Assembly: GCF_009870785.1 (NCBI RefSeq)
Contig: NZ_WTWX01000002.1
Coordinates: forward strand, 433,836-497,835
Source of the DNA: Paenibacillus sp. An7
GTDB taxonomy: Bacteria > Bacillota > Bacilli > Paenibacillales > Paenibacillaceae
Length of the DNA: 64,000 nt
Direction of reading: 5' to 3'
Shown here one piece after another: positions 1 to 9,307 of this stretch (the stretch's first letter is position 1; every line of letters starts with the position of its first letter). Both the position numbers and the translations under genes were made by a program. Below the pieces are notes generated by a model that was given only the letters and a program-made list of their open reading frames with translations, did no database searches and was not told the DNA's origin.

Positions 1-1079
1 AAAAGGTCCTGATCAGACCATTTGTATTCCGTTCTGCTAAAGTGCTGTCCGTTATCCCACAGCATATGGGTAATATTTTTTTCGTTTAGAACATGCGTAA
101 GGTATTCAAAGAACTTCAGTTTTTCACCTTGTTCAATCGTATTGGTACTTTGGTCAAAACCAAGCAGCCCGTACTCACCTAAGATTACCGGTATACCTTT
201 GGCAACAAAGATGTTGTAGACGTTATTGAAAGTTTGATCAATATCATTTTTTGTATCTTTTTCAAAACGAGTATAACCGGCAATGTTCACACTAAACGGC
301 CAGAAGCCATAGTAATGAACGGTTGCGATAATGTTCTCATCGTTCAATGTGGTAATGGTACGATAAAGATCATCCATACGTTCTTGTGATGGAGATGCTT
401 CAAGTGTAGATAATACGAGTGGACGAGCAGCGTTGATCCCGCCAGACTCACGGACTATTTTATGAAAAGATAAATTCAGCTCTTTGAGCAAATCTAACTG
501 TTTGGCTTCATCCGTTGTTCCGCCGTCCGTAAAGCGAGGTTCATTCACACTTTCAAACATCAATTTGTTTGACTGATTCTTGAAGTGATCGGCAATTTGT
601 GTCCAAATGGCGTTGTATCTGGCAAGGACTTCATCATGTTTTTTCTCCATCTGGCTGATCCAGACCCACGAATCGTGGTGTACGTTAATCATGACATACA
701 ACCCTTCATCAAGAGCCCACTGGACCACTTCCTGAACACGGTTCAGATAAGCAGGTTCAATGGTATAGTCTGGTGCTGCTCCGATATGGGAGTCCCAGGT
801 GACTGGAATCCGAATACTTTTATATCCCTCATCTGCAATATTCTGAATTAATTCTTTCGTGATGCGCGGATTGCCCCAAGCCGTCTCATCTGCACCTACG
901 GCATCCAGGGAGTTTCCAAGGTTCCATCCAGGCTGCATATCGTTTACGTACGACTGAAGCTTAGACTTGTTCCCCTTTGCTGCTTGTGCCTTGGCAGGAA
1001 GAAAGGTAGTAGAAAACAGGGAGAACATGAGTGCAAAAACCAGAGAAAACGTGAGCATCGATTTCCATTTTTGATTCAC
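1..1079 (-). CDS. GH5 endo-beta-1,4-glucanase (cellulase), 3' end outside window
   Basis: Secreted glycoside hydrolase family 5 enzyme expected to cut internal beta-1,4-glucan bonds. About 359 codons are visible and the frame is still open at base 1. Start is a GTG at 1079 preceded by AAAGGAGAT at 8 nt. The first ~35 residues are a Sec signal peptide (MNQKWKS, hydrophobic core, then ending near PAKAQAA). The mature part begins with GH5 landmarks GWNLGNSLDA and AWGNP, then VNVHH-type strand INVHHDSW, the general acid/base Glu in SVNEPRF (around residue 178), HYYGFWPF, and the nucleophile Glu in ILGEYG (around residue 302). The order and sequences resemble subfamily 4-like cellulases, but subfamily is inference. 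Additional C-terminal modules may lie outside the window. A cre-like site just upstream suggests CcpA control. Confidence 0.93.
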   Translation of the reverse strand, partial: MNQKWKSMLTFSLVFALMFSLFSTTFLPAKAQAAKGNKSKLQSYVNDMQPGWNLGNSLDAVGADETAWGNPRITKELIQNIADEGYKSIRIPVTWDSHIGAAPDYTIEPAYLNRVQEVVQWALDEGLYVMINVHHDSWVWISQMEKKHDEVLARYNAIWTQIADHFKNQSNKLMFESVNEPRFTDGGTTDEAKQLDLLKELNLSFHKIVRESGGINAARPLVLSTLEASPSQERMDDLYRTITTLNDENIIATVHYYGFWPFSVNIAGYTRFEKDTKNDIDQTFNNVYNIFVAKGIPVILGEYGLLGFDQSTNTIEQGEKLKFFEYLTHVLNEKNITHMLWDNGQHFSRTEYKWSDQDL

Positions 1080-1109
1080 TTAATACATCTCCTTTATTCA
1101 CACCTATTT

Positions 1110-1123
1110 TGGAAGCGTTTACC
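1110..1123. promoter_or_regulatory. Candidate cre (CcpA) operator
   Basis: TGGAAGCGTTTACC, 31 bp upstream of the GTG start of the cellulase, fits the CcpA consensus TGNAARCGNTWNCN closely, with flanking T/A extending the dyad. The position close to the start codon suits repression by roadblock or promoter occlusion. Binding is inferred from sequence only. Confidence 0.6.
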
Positions 1124-1274
1124 AAAAAGAATACCATATCCCTGTTTTCTTCACTACCCTGTGAATTGGCGACCATTTCATATGTTAATTAGTGAAATAA
1201 AACTTACGATACCTTCCGTTGCTTAAAGATATTAATTCAGTGATGTATTCAATTAAGCTGAATTAACTAAAACA

Positions 1275-1319
1275 AAACCCTTAGAACATCGTAATTTTCA
1301 TTACGTACTCTAAGGGTTT
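1275..1319 (-). terminator. Intrinsic terminator of the purine permease gene
   Basis: Arms AAACCCTTAGA and TCTAAGGGTTT enclose a second short stem (CGTAAT/ATTACG). Read on the minus strand the hairpin is followed by GTTTTGTTTT. It separates the permease from the downstream cellulase. Confidence 0.75.
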
Positions 1320-1362
1320 GCATATCTCTATTTTCTATTTTAATAAGGGAATCTCCAAAGTT

Positions 1363-2661
1363 CTAGTGTTCGAGGAACACGAGCTGAATGAAGAACAAAA
1401 TTGCAAAAACATAGAAGATTGGATGTACATCTTTCCCTTTTCCGCGCAGCAGTTTGAGCAGAGGGTAGAAAATAAATCCTACGCCGATCCCTGTTGCAAT
1501 ACTGTGTGTAAGCGGAGTGAGAATAATGATGAGAAATGCCGGGAATGCTTCTTCCACATCAGACCATTTAACCTGACTGATTGCATTAATCATAAAGTAA
1601 CCTACAATAATAAGCGCCGGAGCGGTAATTGCAGAAATGCCGGATAATACACCGATCAGCGGTGAGAAGAACAAGGTCAGTGCAAGCAGGATACTTACCA
1701 CGACTGCAGTTAGACCCGTACGGCCGCCTGCTGCTACCCCTGTGCTCGATTCAATATAAGCTGATGTTGGGCTTGTACCGAGCAAAGCTCCTGATGTTGT
1801 ACCTACGGCATCCGCTAGAAGTGCGCCGCGTGAACGCGGAAATTTACCGTCTTTGATAAGGCCTGCCTTCTCTGCTACCCCAAGCATAGTGCCTGTTGTG
1901 TCAAACAGAGTAATCAGTAAGAAAGTAAAGATAACGGTGTAAAGTCCACTGGAGAACACACCTGCGATATCAAGTTGGAATGCGGTTGATGACAGCCCTG
2001 TTGGCATAGATACAATGGATTCCGGCATCTGAAGCAATCCCATAAACCAAGCAATAATGGCCGTAACCACCATTCCAATGAATAAGTACCCTTTTACGTT
2101 ATATGACATAAGCACCACAGTAATGAGTAGTCCAATAATCGTAAGCATGGTCATTGGATCTGATAAATTACCTAGTGCAATCAGATTCGACTCGGAGGCA
2201 ACAATAATACCTGCGTTTTGAAGTCCAACTGTCGTAATAAAAAGTCCGATCCCTGCCGTGATAGCATGTTTCAGGCTCGCCGGTATGGCATCCAGCAGCA
2301 TATACCTAAACGAAGTAAGTGACAGAATAATAAATAGCAAACCGGCAATGAATACGGCACCAAGCGCTACCTGCCAAGAGACTCCATAACCCGCTACGAC
2401 ACTATATGCAAAAAACGCGTTAAGTCCCATTCCCGGAGCAATGACAATCGGATAATTCGCACCAAGACCCATAATGAGTGTACCAATGATACTCGCAAGC
2501 ACGGTTGCAATGAATACACCATTAAAATCCATTCCCGTACTGCTGAGCATACCCGGATTCACAATGACGATGTAAACCATTGTAAAGAAGGTCGTGAGCC
2601 CCGCAATGATCTCCGTCGGGATGGTCGTTCCTCGTTCTTTTAATTTAAACCATTTTTCCAT
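1363..2661 (-). CDS. pbuG: Guanine/hypoxanthine permease, AzgA/PbuG group of NCS2
   Basis: A 432-residue integral membrane protein with about 12-14 hydrophobic segments, expected to import hypoxanthine/guanine by proton symport. Family signatures are present in order: FTMVYIVIVNP near residue 27, the APGMGLNAFFAY motif near residue 75 (substrate-site TM3), FDTTGT near 253 (TM8) and TSAYIESSTG near 300 (TM10). The start ATG at 2661 has GGAGG at 9 nt. It is a single-gene unit with its own terminator and a structured leader. PbuG and its paralogue PbuO cannot be told apart here, and an adenine preference is also possible, so the symbol is tentative. Confidence 0.88.
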   Translation of the reverse strand: MEKWFKLKERGTTIPTEIIAGLTTFFTMVYIVIVNPGMLSSTGMDFNGVFIATVLASIIGTLIMGLGANYPIVIAPGMGLNAFFAYSVVAGYGVSWQVALGAVFIAGLLFIILSLTSFRYMLLDAIPASLKHAITAGIGLFITTVGLQNAGIIVASESNLIALGNLSDPMTMLTIIGLLITVVLMSYNVKGYLFIGMVVTAIIAWFMGLLQMPESIVSMPTGLSSTAFQLDIAGVFSSGLYTVIFTFLLITLFDTTGTMLGVAEKAGLIKDGKFPRSRGALLADAVGTTSGALLGTSPTSAYIESSTGVAAGGRTGLTAVVVSILLALTLFFSPLIGVLSGISAITAPALIIVGYFMINAISQVKWSDVEEAFPAFLIIILTPLTHSIATGIGVGFIFYPLLKLLRGKGKDVHPIFYVFAILFFIQLVFLEH

Positions 2662-2705
2662 TGAAGCTGTGCCTCCATGACTTGTATTATCATTCGAATC
2701 AAAGC

Positions 2706-2780
2706 AAAAAATCCTAATTCTTCATATAGGATGAGAAAATATAGGCTCCTATATTCGTAAGTAGGATGTAAGTTACGAAT
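2706..2780 (-). promoter_or_regulatory. Structured leader of the purine permease, attenuator-like
   Basis: Reading the minus strand toward the gene there is ATTCGTAA-N12-TTACGAAT (2780-2753), an 18-nt near-perfect hairpin AATATAGG-AG-CCTATATT (2755-2738), then ATCCTA-N10-TAGGAT followed by TTTTTT (2732-2706), which is a weak terminator. The segment ATATAGGA can pair with its neighbour or with TCCTATAT of the terminator stem, so two exclusive folds exist. The conserved core of a purine riboswitch is not present. The CGAA-containing dyad could alternatively be a repressor site. Function is inferred from geometry only. Confidence 0.4.
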
Positions 2781-2942
2781 GACTGAAGTGTAAATCATTA
2801 TTGTATTGATTATTTATTCCTTTATCCTGTCTACACTTTGTAAAAGGACAATAACAAGAATATTAAATATAACAAAAGAAGTCAACTATTTCACAAAAAA
2901 ATCACGGTTATTCCCGAACTTTCATACCACCATATGCTTCCA

Positions 2943-3821
2943 TTATTCGCTTTTGATGGGGGTTCGGATGAAAGAAGGCGGTACTTGTTTATATTTTTTA
3001 AACGTACGGCTGAAGTAAGAAATATCATTGTACCCTGAGGCAAGGGCCACCTCTGATATGGTCATTTCTGTATTGCGAAGCAGATATTCCGACTTATTGA
3101 TACGGAACTGATTGATATACTCGGTCACTGTCTTGTTCGTCAGTTCACTAAATAAGCGGCTGAAATGAAAACGGGATAACCCTGCCTTATGAGCCAGCAG
3201 CTCCACCGATAGTTCCTCCAGATAATGTTCCTCGATATATTTAAAAATGGGAGCAAATCTCGTTAAATTTTTGGTGCGGCTATTATACTCAGCACTCGGC
3301 ATGTGCTCTACAATATGTCTGCGGAACAATATCGTCAGCATCCGGTACATACTCGATTTAATGGCCATTTCATATCCAAGTTCTTTCCTCTGGAATTCTT
3401 GAAGAATTTGTTCAAATGCGGTGCGAAGTTCCGAATCATCTGGAATGTGGTTTTTGAACATGACATTATTTTGGGTCATCGGAGTAATGAACTTCGTCCC
3501 CACTGCATCCGGCGATGGGCTTTGTAATAGAGACAGATCCGTGATGAGCGCATTATACAGTACGTGGCCCGATACATTGATTCCGTGGTGCAGGTCATTA
3601 CTATTGAGGACGATCAGGTCCCCTTCTTTGACCCGAGTTTGCTCCGAATTGCATTCAATAATGGCTTCGCCTTTTGCAAAATATAAAATTTCCATATGTT
3701 CATGAAAATGAGGATGAAATAAGATTTGCCCTTTTTCGGTTGACTCACAATAATGAAGCTTCAGTGGAAACTGCGGATCAGGCATATCCATCGGTTCCCG
3801 TAAAGCAGCGTCTCTATGCAT
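2943..3821 (-). CDS. AraC-family transcriptional regulator (cupin + HTH)
   Basis: About 292 residues. The N-terminal half has a cupin-type sensor (FHPHFHEHMEILYFAKG, then GDLIVLNSNDLHHG) and the last ~100 residues carry two helix-turn-helix motifs (VELLAHKAGLSRFHFSRLF and EVALASGYNDISYFSRTFKK), the AraC/XylS arrangement. The start is placed at ATG 3821 because GGAGGAATGGCCC precedes it; an in-frame GTG 15 nt upstream overlaps this ribosome binding site. It is divergent from the oxidoreductase/isomerase operon across 183 bp, so it probably senses a sugar derivative and activates that operon. The ligand is unknown. Confidence 0.9.
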   Translation of the reverse strand: MHRDAALREPMDMPDPQFPLKLHYCESTEKGQILFHPHFHEHMEILYFAKGEAIIECNSEQTRVKEGDLIVLNSNDLHHGINVSGHVLYNALITDLSLLQSPSPDAVGTKFITPMTQNNVMFKNHIPDDSELRTAFEQILQEFQRKELGYEMAIKSSMYRMLTILFRRHIVEHMPSAEYNSRTKNLTRFAPIFKYIEEHYLEELSVELLAHKAGLSRFHFSRLFSELTNKTVTEYINQFRINKSEYLLRNTEMTISEVALASGYNDISYFSRTFKKYKQVPPSFIRTPIKSE

Positions 3822-4004
3822 GGGCCATTCCTCCACTCATCGCACATTTGTTCAAATAATCAGCAACGCTCTACATGGCTTTCCCCGCAGGGTCTCCCTA
3901 CAATAAAGGTAATTCTAGATGATAGAAAACAAAGGGGATAATCCTTACACCTCTGTTGTCTAGTATATCCTATTCTAGAAATTGAAGGGAGCACAAATTT
4001 ACAT

Positions 4005-5069
4005 ATGACAACTCTTAAAATTGGTGTAATTGGTGCTGGGAGCATCTCGCAATATCATCTAACACCTTACAAAAACAATCCGAATACGGTTCTTCATGCG
4101 GTATGCGATATGAATGCCGAAAGAGCCAAACAAACCGCTGACAAATACGAAGCACCACATGCCTATAGTGATTACAATGAACTGCTTGCTAATGAAGAAA
4201 TCGATGCTGTCAGTATTTGTACATGGAATGATACTCATGCGGAGATCGCCATTGCAGCTTTAAAAGCAGGTAAGCACGTGCTGGTGGAGAAACCGCTTTG
4301 CCGTACCGTAGAAGAAGCTTATAAGATTCAACAAGCAGTACAAGAATCGGGTAAGATTCTGCAGGTCGGTTTCGTTCGCCGTTATGATCCGAATGCACAG
4401 ATGCTTCGCTCTTTTATCGATAATGGAGAATTTGGTGAAATCTATTATGCCAAAGCATCTTACATTCGCAGACTCGGCAACCCAGGCGGCTGGTTCTCGG
4501 ATTCAAGACGTTCCGGCGGCGGCCCGCTCATTGATATCGGTGTCCACGTGATTGACCTCTGCTGGTATATGATGGGCAGACCAAAAGTAAAATCGGTTAC
4601 AGGTAATACCTATCGTAAGCTTGGAGATCGCTCTAATGTCAAAAATCTTTCTTCCTATAAAGCAGCCGACTATAACCCGGATCAGCAAGATAATGATGTA
4701 GAAGATTTAGCAAATGCACTCATTCGTTTTGAGAACGGCGCTACCCTGATGATCGATGTGAGTTTCACTCTTCACGCAAAGGAAAATGAAGGTTCAGTAA
4801 AATTGTACGGAGAAAAAGGCGGATTCGAGATTGATCCCGAAGTTGTTATTGTTACCGAGAAGCATGACACAATCATCAACATCAGTCCGCAAACCGACAG
4901 CAAAGGATTCCAATTTGAAAAAGCATTCCAAGCAGAGATCGACCATTTTGTAGAATGTGTACAGACGGGTAAACAGCCCATCAGCCCTGTGGAAGACGGC
5001 GTAGAAGTCATGAAAATTCTTCGTGGTATTTATGAATCCGCAAGCACAGGAAAGGAAGTATACCTATGA
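4005..5069 (+). CDS. Gfo/Idh/MocA-family NAD(P)-dependent oxidoreductase
   Basis: 354 residues. The N-terminal Rossmann fold starts IGVIGAGSIS (GxGxxx motif near residue 7), followed by the family signature VLVEKPLCRT (EKP motif near residue 95), which contributes to the active site. The C-terminal alpha/beta domain contains GGPLIDIGVHVID near 172, with the conserved Asp and His of the family. Such enzymes oxidise or reduce hydroxyls of sugars, inositols and glycosides. The start ATG has GAAGGGAG upstream. The stop overlaps the next start (ATGA), so it is translationally coupled to the first isomerase. Substrate not predictable; keto-sugar or keto-glycoside metabolism fits the neighbours. Confidence 0.9.
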   Translation: MTTLKIGVIGAGSISQYHLTPYKNNPNTVLHAVCDMNAERAKQTADKYEAPHAYSDYNELLANEEIDAVSICTWNDTHAEIAIAALKAGKHVLVEKPLCRTVEEAYKIQQAVQESGKILQVGFVRRYDPNAQMLRSFIDNGEFGEIYYAKASYIRRLGNPGGWFSDSRRSGGGPLIDIGVHVIDLCWYMMGRPKVKSVTGNTYRKLGDRSNVKNLSSYKAADYNPDQQDNDVEDLANALIRFENGATLMIDVSFTLHAKENEGSVKLYGEKGGFEIDPEVVIVTEKHDTIINISPQTDSKGFQFEKAFQAEIDHFVECVQTGKQPISPVEDGVEVMKILRGIYESASTGKEVYL

Positions 5070-5923
5070 AACTTGGACTTAGTTCTTACAGCTTGTATCA
5101 AGCGCTGAACAAAGGAACGATGACAATTGCAGATGTCATTGATTTTACAGCTGATCATGGCGGAGAGCATATAGAAATTGTACCGCTTGGTTATACCCTG
5201 ACAGAACAGCCTGAGCTGATTGATCTAATTGTAACAAAAGCTGCAGAGCGCGGTCTTGAAATATCCAATTATGCGATCGGAGCTAATTTTCTTGTAGACA
5301 GCGAAGAAGCCTACCAGCAAGAAATTGCACGTGTAAAAAAAGAGGTCGATATTGCAAACAGGCTCGGCGTGAAGCTGATGCGTCATGATGTAGCTTCCTC
5401 TCCCGATGTATCTATCGCCAATTTTAATGCAAATATAGACCGGCTTGCTGACGCTTGCCGGGAGATTGCAGAATACGCTGCCACGTATGGCATTACCACG
5501 AGTGTAGAGAATCACGGCTATTTCATTCAGCACAGTGACCGGGTTCAGGCTCTGATTCATGCAGTGAATATGCCCAACTTCAAAACGACACTCGATGTAG
5601 GTAACTTCCTATGTGCAGATGAGCCGCCGCTTGCTGGTGTGAAGAATAACCTTCCTTATGCATCCATTGTGCATATTAAAGATTTCTATGTTCGCCCTGC
5701 CGGGGAGAATCCAGGCGAAGGATTTTTTAGATCCACTGCTGGTAACTATCTGCGCGGAGCAGTGGCGGGTCAAGGTGACATTCCACTGCGCGACATCATT
5801 CGAGTTATCAAATCTTCTGGTTATGACGGTTATATAAGTCTTGAGTTCGAAGGTCTTGAAGACTGCACGTTCGGCGCTCGTAATGGTCTAAGCAACGTGA
5901 GAAGATTTTGGGATGAAGCTTAG
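5066..5923 (+). CDS. Sugar phosphate isomerase/epimerase family (xylose isomerase-like TIM barrel)
   Basis: 285 residues of the AP-endonuclease-2/xylose isomerase-like barrel. The metal ligands of the family are visible: Glu in SVENHG, Asp in TTLDVGNF, His in VHIKDF and Glu in SLEFEG. Members epimerise or isomerise keto-sugars, dehydrate inosose, or act on 3-keto-glycosides. It overlaps the preceding oxidoreductase by 4 bp, and GGAAGTATACCT supplies the ribosome binding site. It pairs with a second barrel protein downstream, and the two share only the fold-level motifs. Exact reaction unknown. Confidence 0.88.
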   Translation: MKLGLSSYSLYQALNKGTMTIADVIDFTADHGGEHIEIVPLGYTLTEQPELIDLIVTKAAERGLEISNYAIGANFLVDSEEAYQQEIARVKKEVDIANRLGVKLMRHDVASSPDVSIANFNANIDRLADACREIAEYAATYGITTSVENHGYFIQHSDRVQALIHAVNMPNFKTTLDVGNFLCADEPPLAGVKNNLPYASIVHIKDFYVRPAGENPGEGFFRSTAGNYLRGAVAGQGDIPLRDIIRVIKSSGYDGYISLEFEGLEDCTFGARNGLSNVRRFWDEA

Positions 5924-5975
5924 GGTAATGTATTTCTGCAAACTACCATCACACAGTGAATAAGGAGGTATAATC

Positions 5976-6857
5976 TTGTCCTTACCTAATAAAATCGGGG
6001 TTATCTCTGACAGTTTCCAAGCGGGTCTTCGAGAGGGGCTGAGGAAGTCAAAAGAAGTTGGTGCAGAAGGCGTACAAATCTATGCTGTATCCGGCGAGAT
6101 GTCCCCCGAGAATCTATCAACTGCCGCACGGAAAGAACTGAAAAGCTATATTGCAGATCTCGGACTTGAAATATCGGCTCTCTGCGGTGATCTTGGTGGT
6201 CATGGATTTCAAGATGCAGCGGTTAATCCGGAAAAAATCGAAAAGTCTAAACGCATTCTTGATCTCGCTGTAGAACTGGGAACGAATATAGTCACCACAC
6301 ATATTGGTATTGTTCCTGATGATGTGAACGGTCCCATCTACGCTGCAATGCAATCTGCCTGTGAGGAACTTGGGGTCTATGCGAAGAGTATGAACGCCTA
6401 CTTTGCCATTGAGACGGGACCTGAGCGCTCTGCTCATCTCAAAGACTTCTTAGATACACTCAGTACAAACGGCGTATCCGTTAATTTTGACCCGGCGAAT
6501 ATGGTCATGGTAACCGGTGATGATCCGGTGCAAGGCGTGAGGCTCCTGAAAGATTACATCGTCCACACCCATGTGAAAGACGGCATACAAATAAGAACCA
6601 TCGATCCCAAAGAGGTTTATGGTTACCTTGGATATGAAGGTATGACGCATGAAAAAATTGCGGAGATGGCTTCTTCCGGTGCCTCTTTCTTGGAAGTTCC
6701 GCTAGGTGAAGGCCAAGTAGATTTTGATGCGTACTTTGCTGCACTCCAAGAGATCGGATATAATGGTTACCTCACAATTGAGCGAGAAGTCGGTGTTTCA
6801 CCGGAAGAAGATATTCGGAAAGCCGTTCAGTTTATTAAAAAGTATCGCGGGGAGTAA
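5976..6857 (+). CDS. Second sugar phosphate isomerase/epimerase (TIM barrel)
   Basis: 293 residues starting at a TTG (5976) with AAGGAGGT at about 8 nt. The barrel contains the ligand series IETGPE (Glu), NFDPAN (Asp), HTHVKD (His) and TIEREVG (Glu), as in tagatose-3-epimerase-like and inosose-dehydratase-like enzymes. It lies 52 bp after the first barrel gene and before a strong hairpin terminator, so it closes a three-gene operon (oxidoreductase, isomerase 1, isomerase 2) probably activated by the divergent AraC protein. An oxidise-isomerise-reduce or oxidise-cleave scheme on a rare sugar or glycoside is inferred. Confidence 0.88.
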   Translation: MSLPNKIGVISDSFQAGLREGLRKSKEVGAEGVQIYAVSGEMSPENLSTAARKELKSYIADLGLEISALCGDLGGHGFQDAAVNPEKIEKSKRILDLAVELGTNIVTTHIGIVPDDVNGPIYAAMQSACEELGVYAKSMNAYFAIETGPERSAHLKDFLDTLSTNGVSVNFDPANMVMVTGDDPVQGVRLLKDYIVHTHVKDGIQIRTIDPKEVYGYLGYEGMTHEKIAEMASSGASFLEVPLGEGQVDFDAYFAALQEIGYNGYLTIEREVGVSPEEDIRKAVQFIKKYRGE

Positions 6858-6887
6858 AACAGGAATCATGGAAGGCGTTGTAGATAT

Positions 6888-6926
6888 AATAAAGAGATCT
6901 GTCCATGATGGGTAGATCTCTTTATT
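6888..6926. terminator. Bidirectional intrinsic terminator
   Basis: A perfect 13-bp stem AATAAAGAGATCT / AGATCTCTTTATT with a 13-nt loop lies between two convergent genes. A/T runs at both ends of the stem would serve transcripts from both sides. Confidence 0.8.
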
Positions 6927-6946
6927 AATATTCTTTATTAACACTC

Positions 6947-8227
6947 TTAATAGAACCGATAGAGTCGTACCCCATGTGGCGGCACAGTAGCCTGAAGTAC
7001 TCCTTCCGTAAGTTCAGCTGGTGCACCACTCCACAGTTCATTTCCAGCAGTGCTGCCTCCGAGGCCAATTTGCTCAATATCCAAGTCTACTGAAAGCTGG
7101 CTCTCACCGATATTGAATATGGCTGCGTAGTGAGGTCCTTCGGTATCTTCGGCCGTCCAAACGATGAGATCTCCTTGACGTAAGGCTTCTTTCGCTCCGC
7201 GGCTCTCCTGGTGCATGCGCAGAACCTCACGGTTCGTAAGCAGCGACAGCGTCCAGTCATCGCAGTCTCGTAATTCGCCCCCAAAGATGAGCGGCGAGCG
7301 GAAAATGCTCCAAAGCGACATCATGGTTAGCTGTTCATCACGTGTAAACCGGGTCCAGCGGTCCGCACCCCCGCCATCCACCGAGCGAATGCCGATGTGA
7401 CCGAGCGGCAGCATGTCGCAGTCAGGCCAGGAACCTGCCTCGGGTATGCCCTGCCATGCCCTGCACCGATCAAACATATCCAAAAGGAGCGGCCACTGAT
7501 CCCAAAAGTCATCTGTGACACGCCACATGTTCGCATGCGAAGTGAAAAACTCCGCATATTCTACCGGAGCAGGCCCAGGAGATAGGCTTAACACCATAGG
7601 TCGACCGCAGTTCTCGATCGCTTTTGCGATCATAGCGATCTCCGGCTGATGGGTGTCATACAGTCTGGAAGCTGCAATATCATCCACTTTTACCAAGTCA
7701 ACACCCCATTCTGCGTACAATTCAAAGAGAGAATTGTAATAAGCCTGTGCCCCTTCCTTCGACGCATCCACGCCATACATATCCGTATTCCATGGACAGA
7801 TCGAATTCGTATGCGCAATATCGCGTGCGGTCGCCGTCGTACCAAGAATGGAAGTGCCCGCATGGGCCGCTTGCCGAGGTATGCCGCGCATAATATGTAT
7901 ACCAAATTTAAGCCCAAGGCTGTGTACATAATCGGCTAACGGTTTAAATCCTTGTCCATCTGCCGCGGAAGGAAAGCGGTTCTCAGCAGGCATGAGCCGG
8001 GAATATTCATCCATTACAAGGGGAACAAACGGCCGGTATTGTGAGGAGTTCGCATGAGGCTCGTACCACTGAATGTCGACGGTAATGTAGCTCCATCCGT
8101 ATGCTTTGAGATGCTTTGCCATGTATTCCGCATTGCCCCGAATTTCGTCTTCTGTTACGGCTGCACCGTAGCAATCCCAACTGTTCCAGCCAAGCGGCGG
8201 CGTAGGCGCTGCAAGCTTATGATCCAT
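6947..8227 (-). CDS. GH27 glycosidase (alpha-galactosidase / beta-L-arabinopyranosidase type)
   Basis: 426 residues, no signal peptide, so cytoplasmic. It begins with the GH27 motif TPPLGWNSWDCYG (residues 9-21) and VDIQW near 50. The nucleophile Asp lies in VKVDDIA (about residue 182) and the acid/base Asp in WRVTDDFWD (about residue 239). HIMRGIPR and SLSPGPAP are typical of the long bacterial branch that includes beta-L-arabinopyranosidases. The ATG at 8227 is preferred because AAAGGAG sits 10 nt before it; a TTG two codons earlier is too close. The AraC gene 119 bp upstream is co-oriented and may be in the same transcript. It should release terminal galactose or arabinopyranose from imported oligosaccharides. 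Confidence 0.9.
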   Translation of the reverse strand: MDHKLAAPTPPLGWNSWDCYGAAVTEDEIRGNAEYMAKHLKAYGWSYITVDIQWYEPHANSSQYRPFVPLVMDEYSRLMPAENRFPSAADGQGFKPLADYVHSLGLKFGIHIMRGIPRQAAHAGTSILGTTATARDIAHTNSICPWNTDMYGVDASKEGAQAYYNSLFELYAEWGVDLVKVDDIAASRLYDTHQPEIAMIAKAIENCGRPMVLSLSPGPAPVEYAEFFTSHANMWRVTDDFWDQWPLLLDMFDRCRAWQGIPEAGSWPDCDMLPLGHIGIRSVDGGGADRWTRFTRDEQLTMMSLWSIFRSPLIFGGELRDCDDWTLSLLTNREVLRMHQESRGAKEALRQGDLIVWTAEDTEGPHYAAIFNIGESQLSVDLDIEQIGLGGSTAGNELWSGAPAELTEGVLQATVPPHGVRLYRFY

Positions 8228-8345
8228 TTTCAAAAGCTCCTTTACTGTTTAATATTGCTCTTATACCTCTTGCTATGTTTAGCATAGTAAAGGAGATTCG
8301 TAATATCTACAGTAATCTTGAAAGCCGAATAGTAAAATATTGCGG

Positions 8346-9227
8346 TCAGTCAAAAAACAATTTGCGATAAGCAAGACAGTCGGCCCCACTTCGAAATTCT
8401 CCGGGTGTAAGGCCTGCCATACTGCGAAATGCTTTAATGAAATAACTTCCGCTGGAGTAGCCAATCCGCTCGGCAATCGCCTCTATGCTAAGGTCAGTTC
8501 CCCGAAGCAGCTCCATTGCTTTCTCCGTACGAACACGCGTCAGATAAGCACCTGGCGTCAGGCCCGTACTGGCCGAAAATCGGCGGATCAAATGATATTT
8601 GGATAGAGAGACATATTCGGACAGCTGATCGATACTGATCATCTGTGAATAATTCGCTTCAATAAATGCAGCTGCATGCCTTACATTTTCAGTCCAGTTG
8701 TCCCTGTTCCGCAAAGTTGTTACCTGCAGTCTGGCAAGTTCCGTCATGAACTGATAGACGCAAGACGATGCGATCAAGGGATCGGTAATTCTTCCCGCTG
8801 CCGCATCCGCCACGATCATTTGTAATATTCGAACAGGTGCACAATCCATAGGCAGATAAGGAGTCTCCCCCGCTTCTCCCAGAAATTTACGCCAGTGGGG
8901 TAAGATCAGAGTAGGCCGGAATAGCAAGAATAGAAAATCCCAAGGCTCTTTTGATTTCGGGTGATAGTAATAGCGGTGAGGCCCTGGAATTTCAGCAAGA
9001 AAAGCTTGTCCAGCGGTGATATGGTGAGTTTGATTCTCCGACTCATATACCCCTTCGCCGCTAATCGTATACTGGAACAGCAGGAGAGGCCCATCGGTCC
9101 GCTTCAGTCCATCCCAATGATAAGAAGGATCGTTGATCGAATCATAACCGGCAGCAAATAACACGCACAGCTGAAGCTCCTTATCTTCGGCGAACCGAAA
9201 ACCATAGGTACCTTTGGGAATGTTCAT
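8346..9227 (-). CDS. AraC-family transcriptional regulator next to GH27
   Basis: 293 residues. The N-terminal AraC-binding cupin region includes GEGVYESENQTHHITAGQAFL, and the C-terminal HTH pair is IDQLSEYVSLSKYHLIRRF and IEAIAERIGYSSGSYFIKAF, followed by the usual GLTPGEFR end. The start ATG at 9227 has AGAAGGAGG at 7 nt. It is upstream of and parallel to the GH27 gene without an obvious terminator between, which suggests control of that glycosidase. The inducer is probably a galactoside or arabinoside, by context only. Confidence 0.9.
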   Translation of the reverse strand: MNIPKGTYGFRFAEDKELQLCVLFAAGYDSINDPSYHWDGLKRTDGPLLLFQYTISGEGVYESENQTHHITAGQAFLAEIPGPHRYYYHPKSKEPWDFLFLLFRPTLILPHWRKFLGEAGETPYLPMDCAPVRILQMIVADAAAGRITDPLIASSCVYQFMTELARLQVTTLRNRDNWTENVRHAAAFIEANYSQMISIDQLSEYVSLSKYHLIRRFSASTGLTPGAYLTRVRTEKAMELLRGTDLSIEAIAERIGYSSGSYFIKAFRSMAGLTPGEFRSGADCLAYRKLFFD

Positions 9228-9307
9228 AAATATCCTCCTTCTAACGAAGATGCTCTAGCGGTGATAATAGTATGTACTAATCATATGACGTAATCTTTGA
9301 TCTAGCT

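Noticed and set aside
2662..2820. Purine riboswitch upstream of the permease
   Set aside because: The conserved three-way-junction core (TATGG..TCTACC..) of purine riboswitches is not found on either strand, and the inverted repeat encloses only 12 nt.
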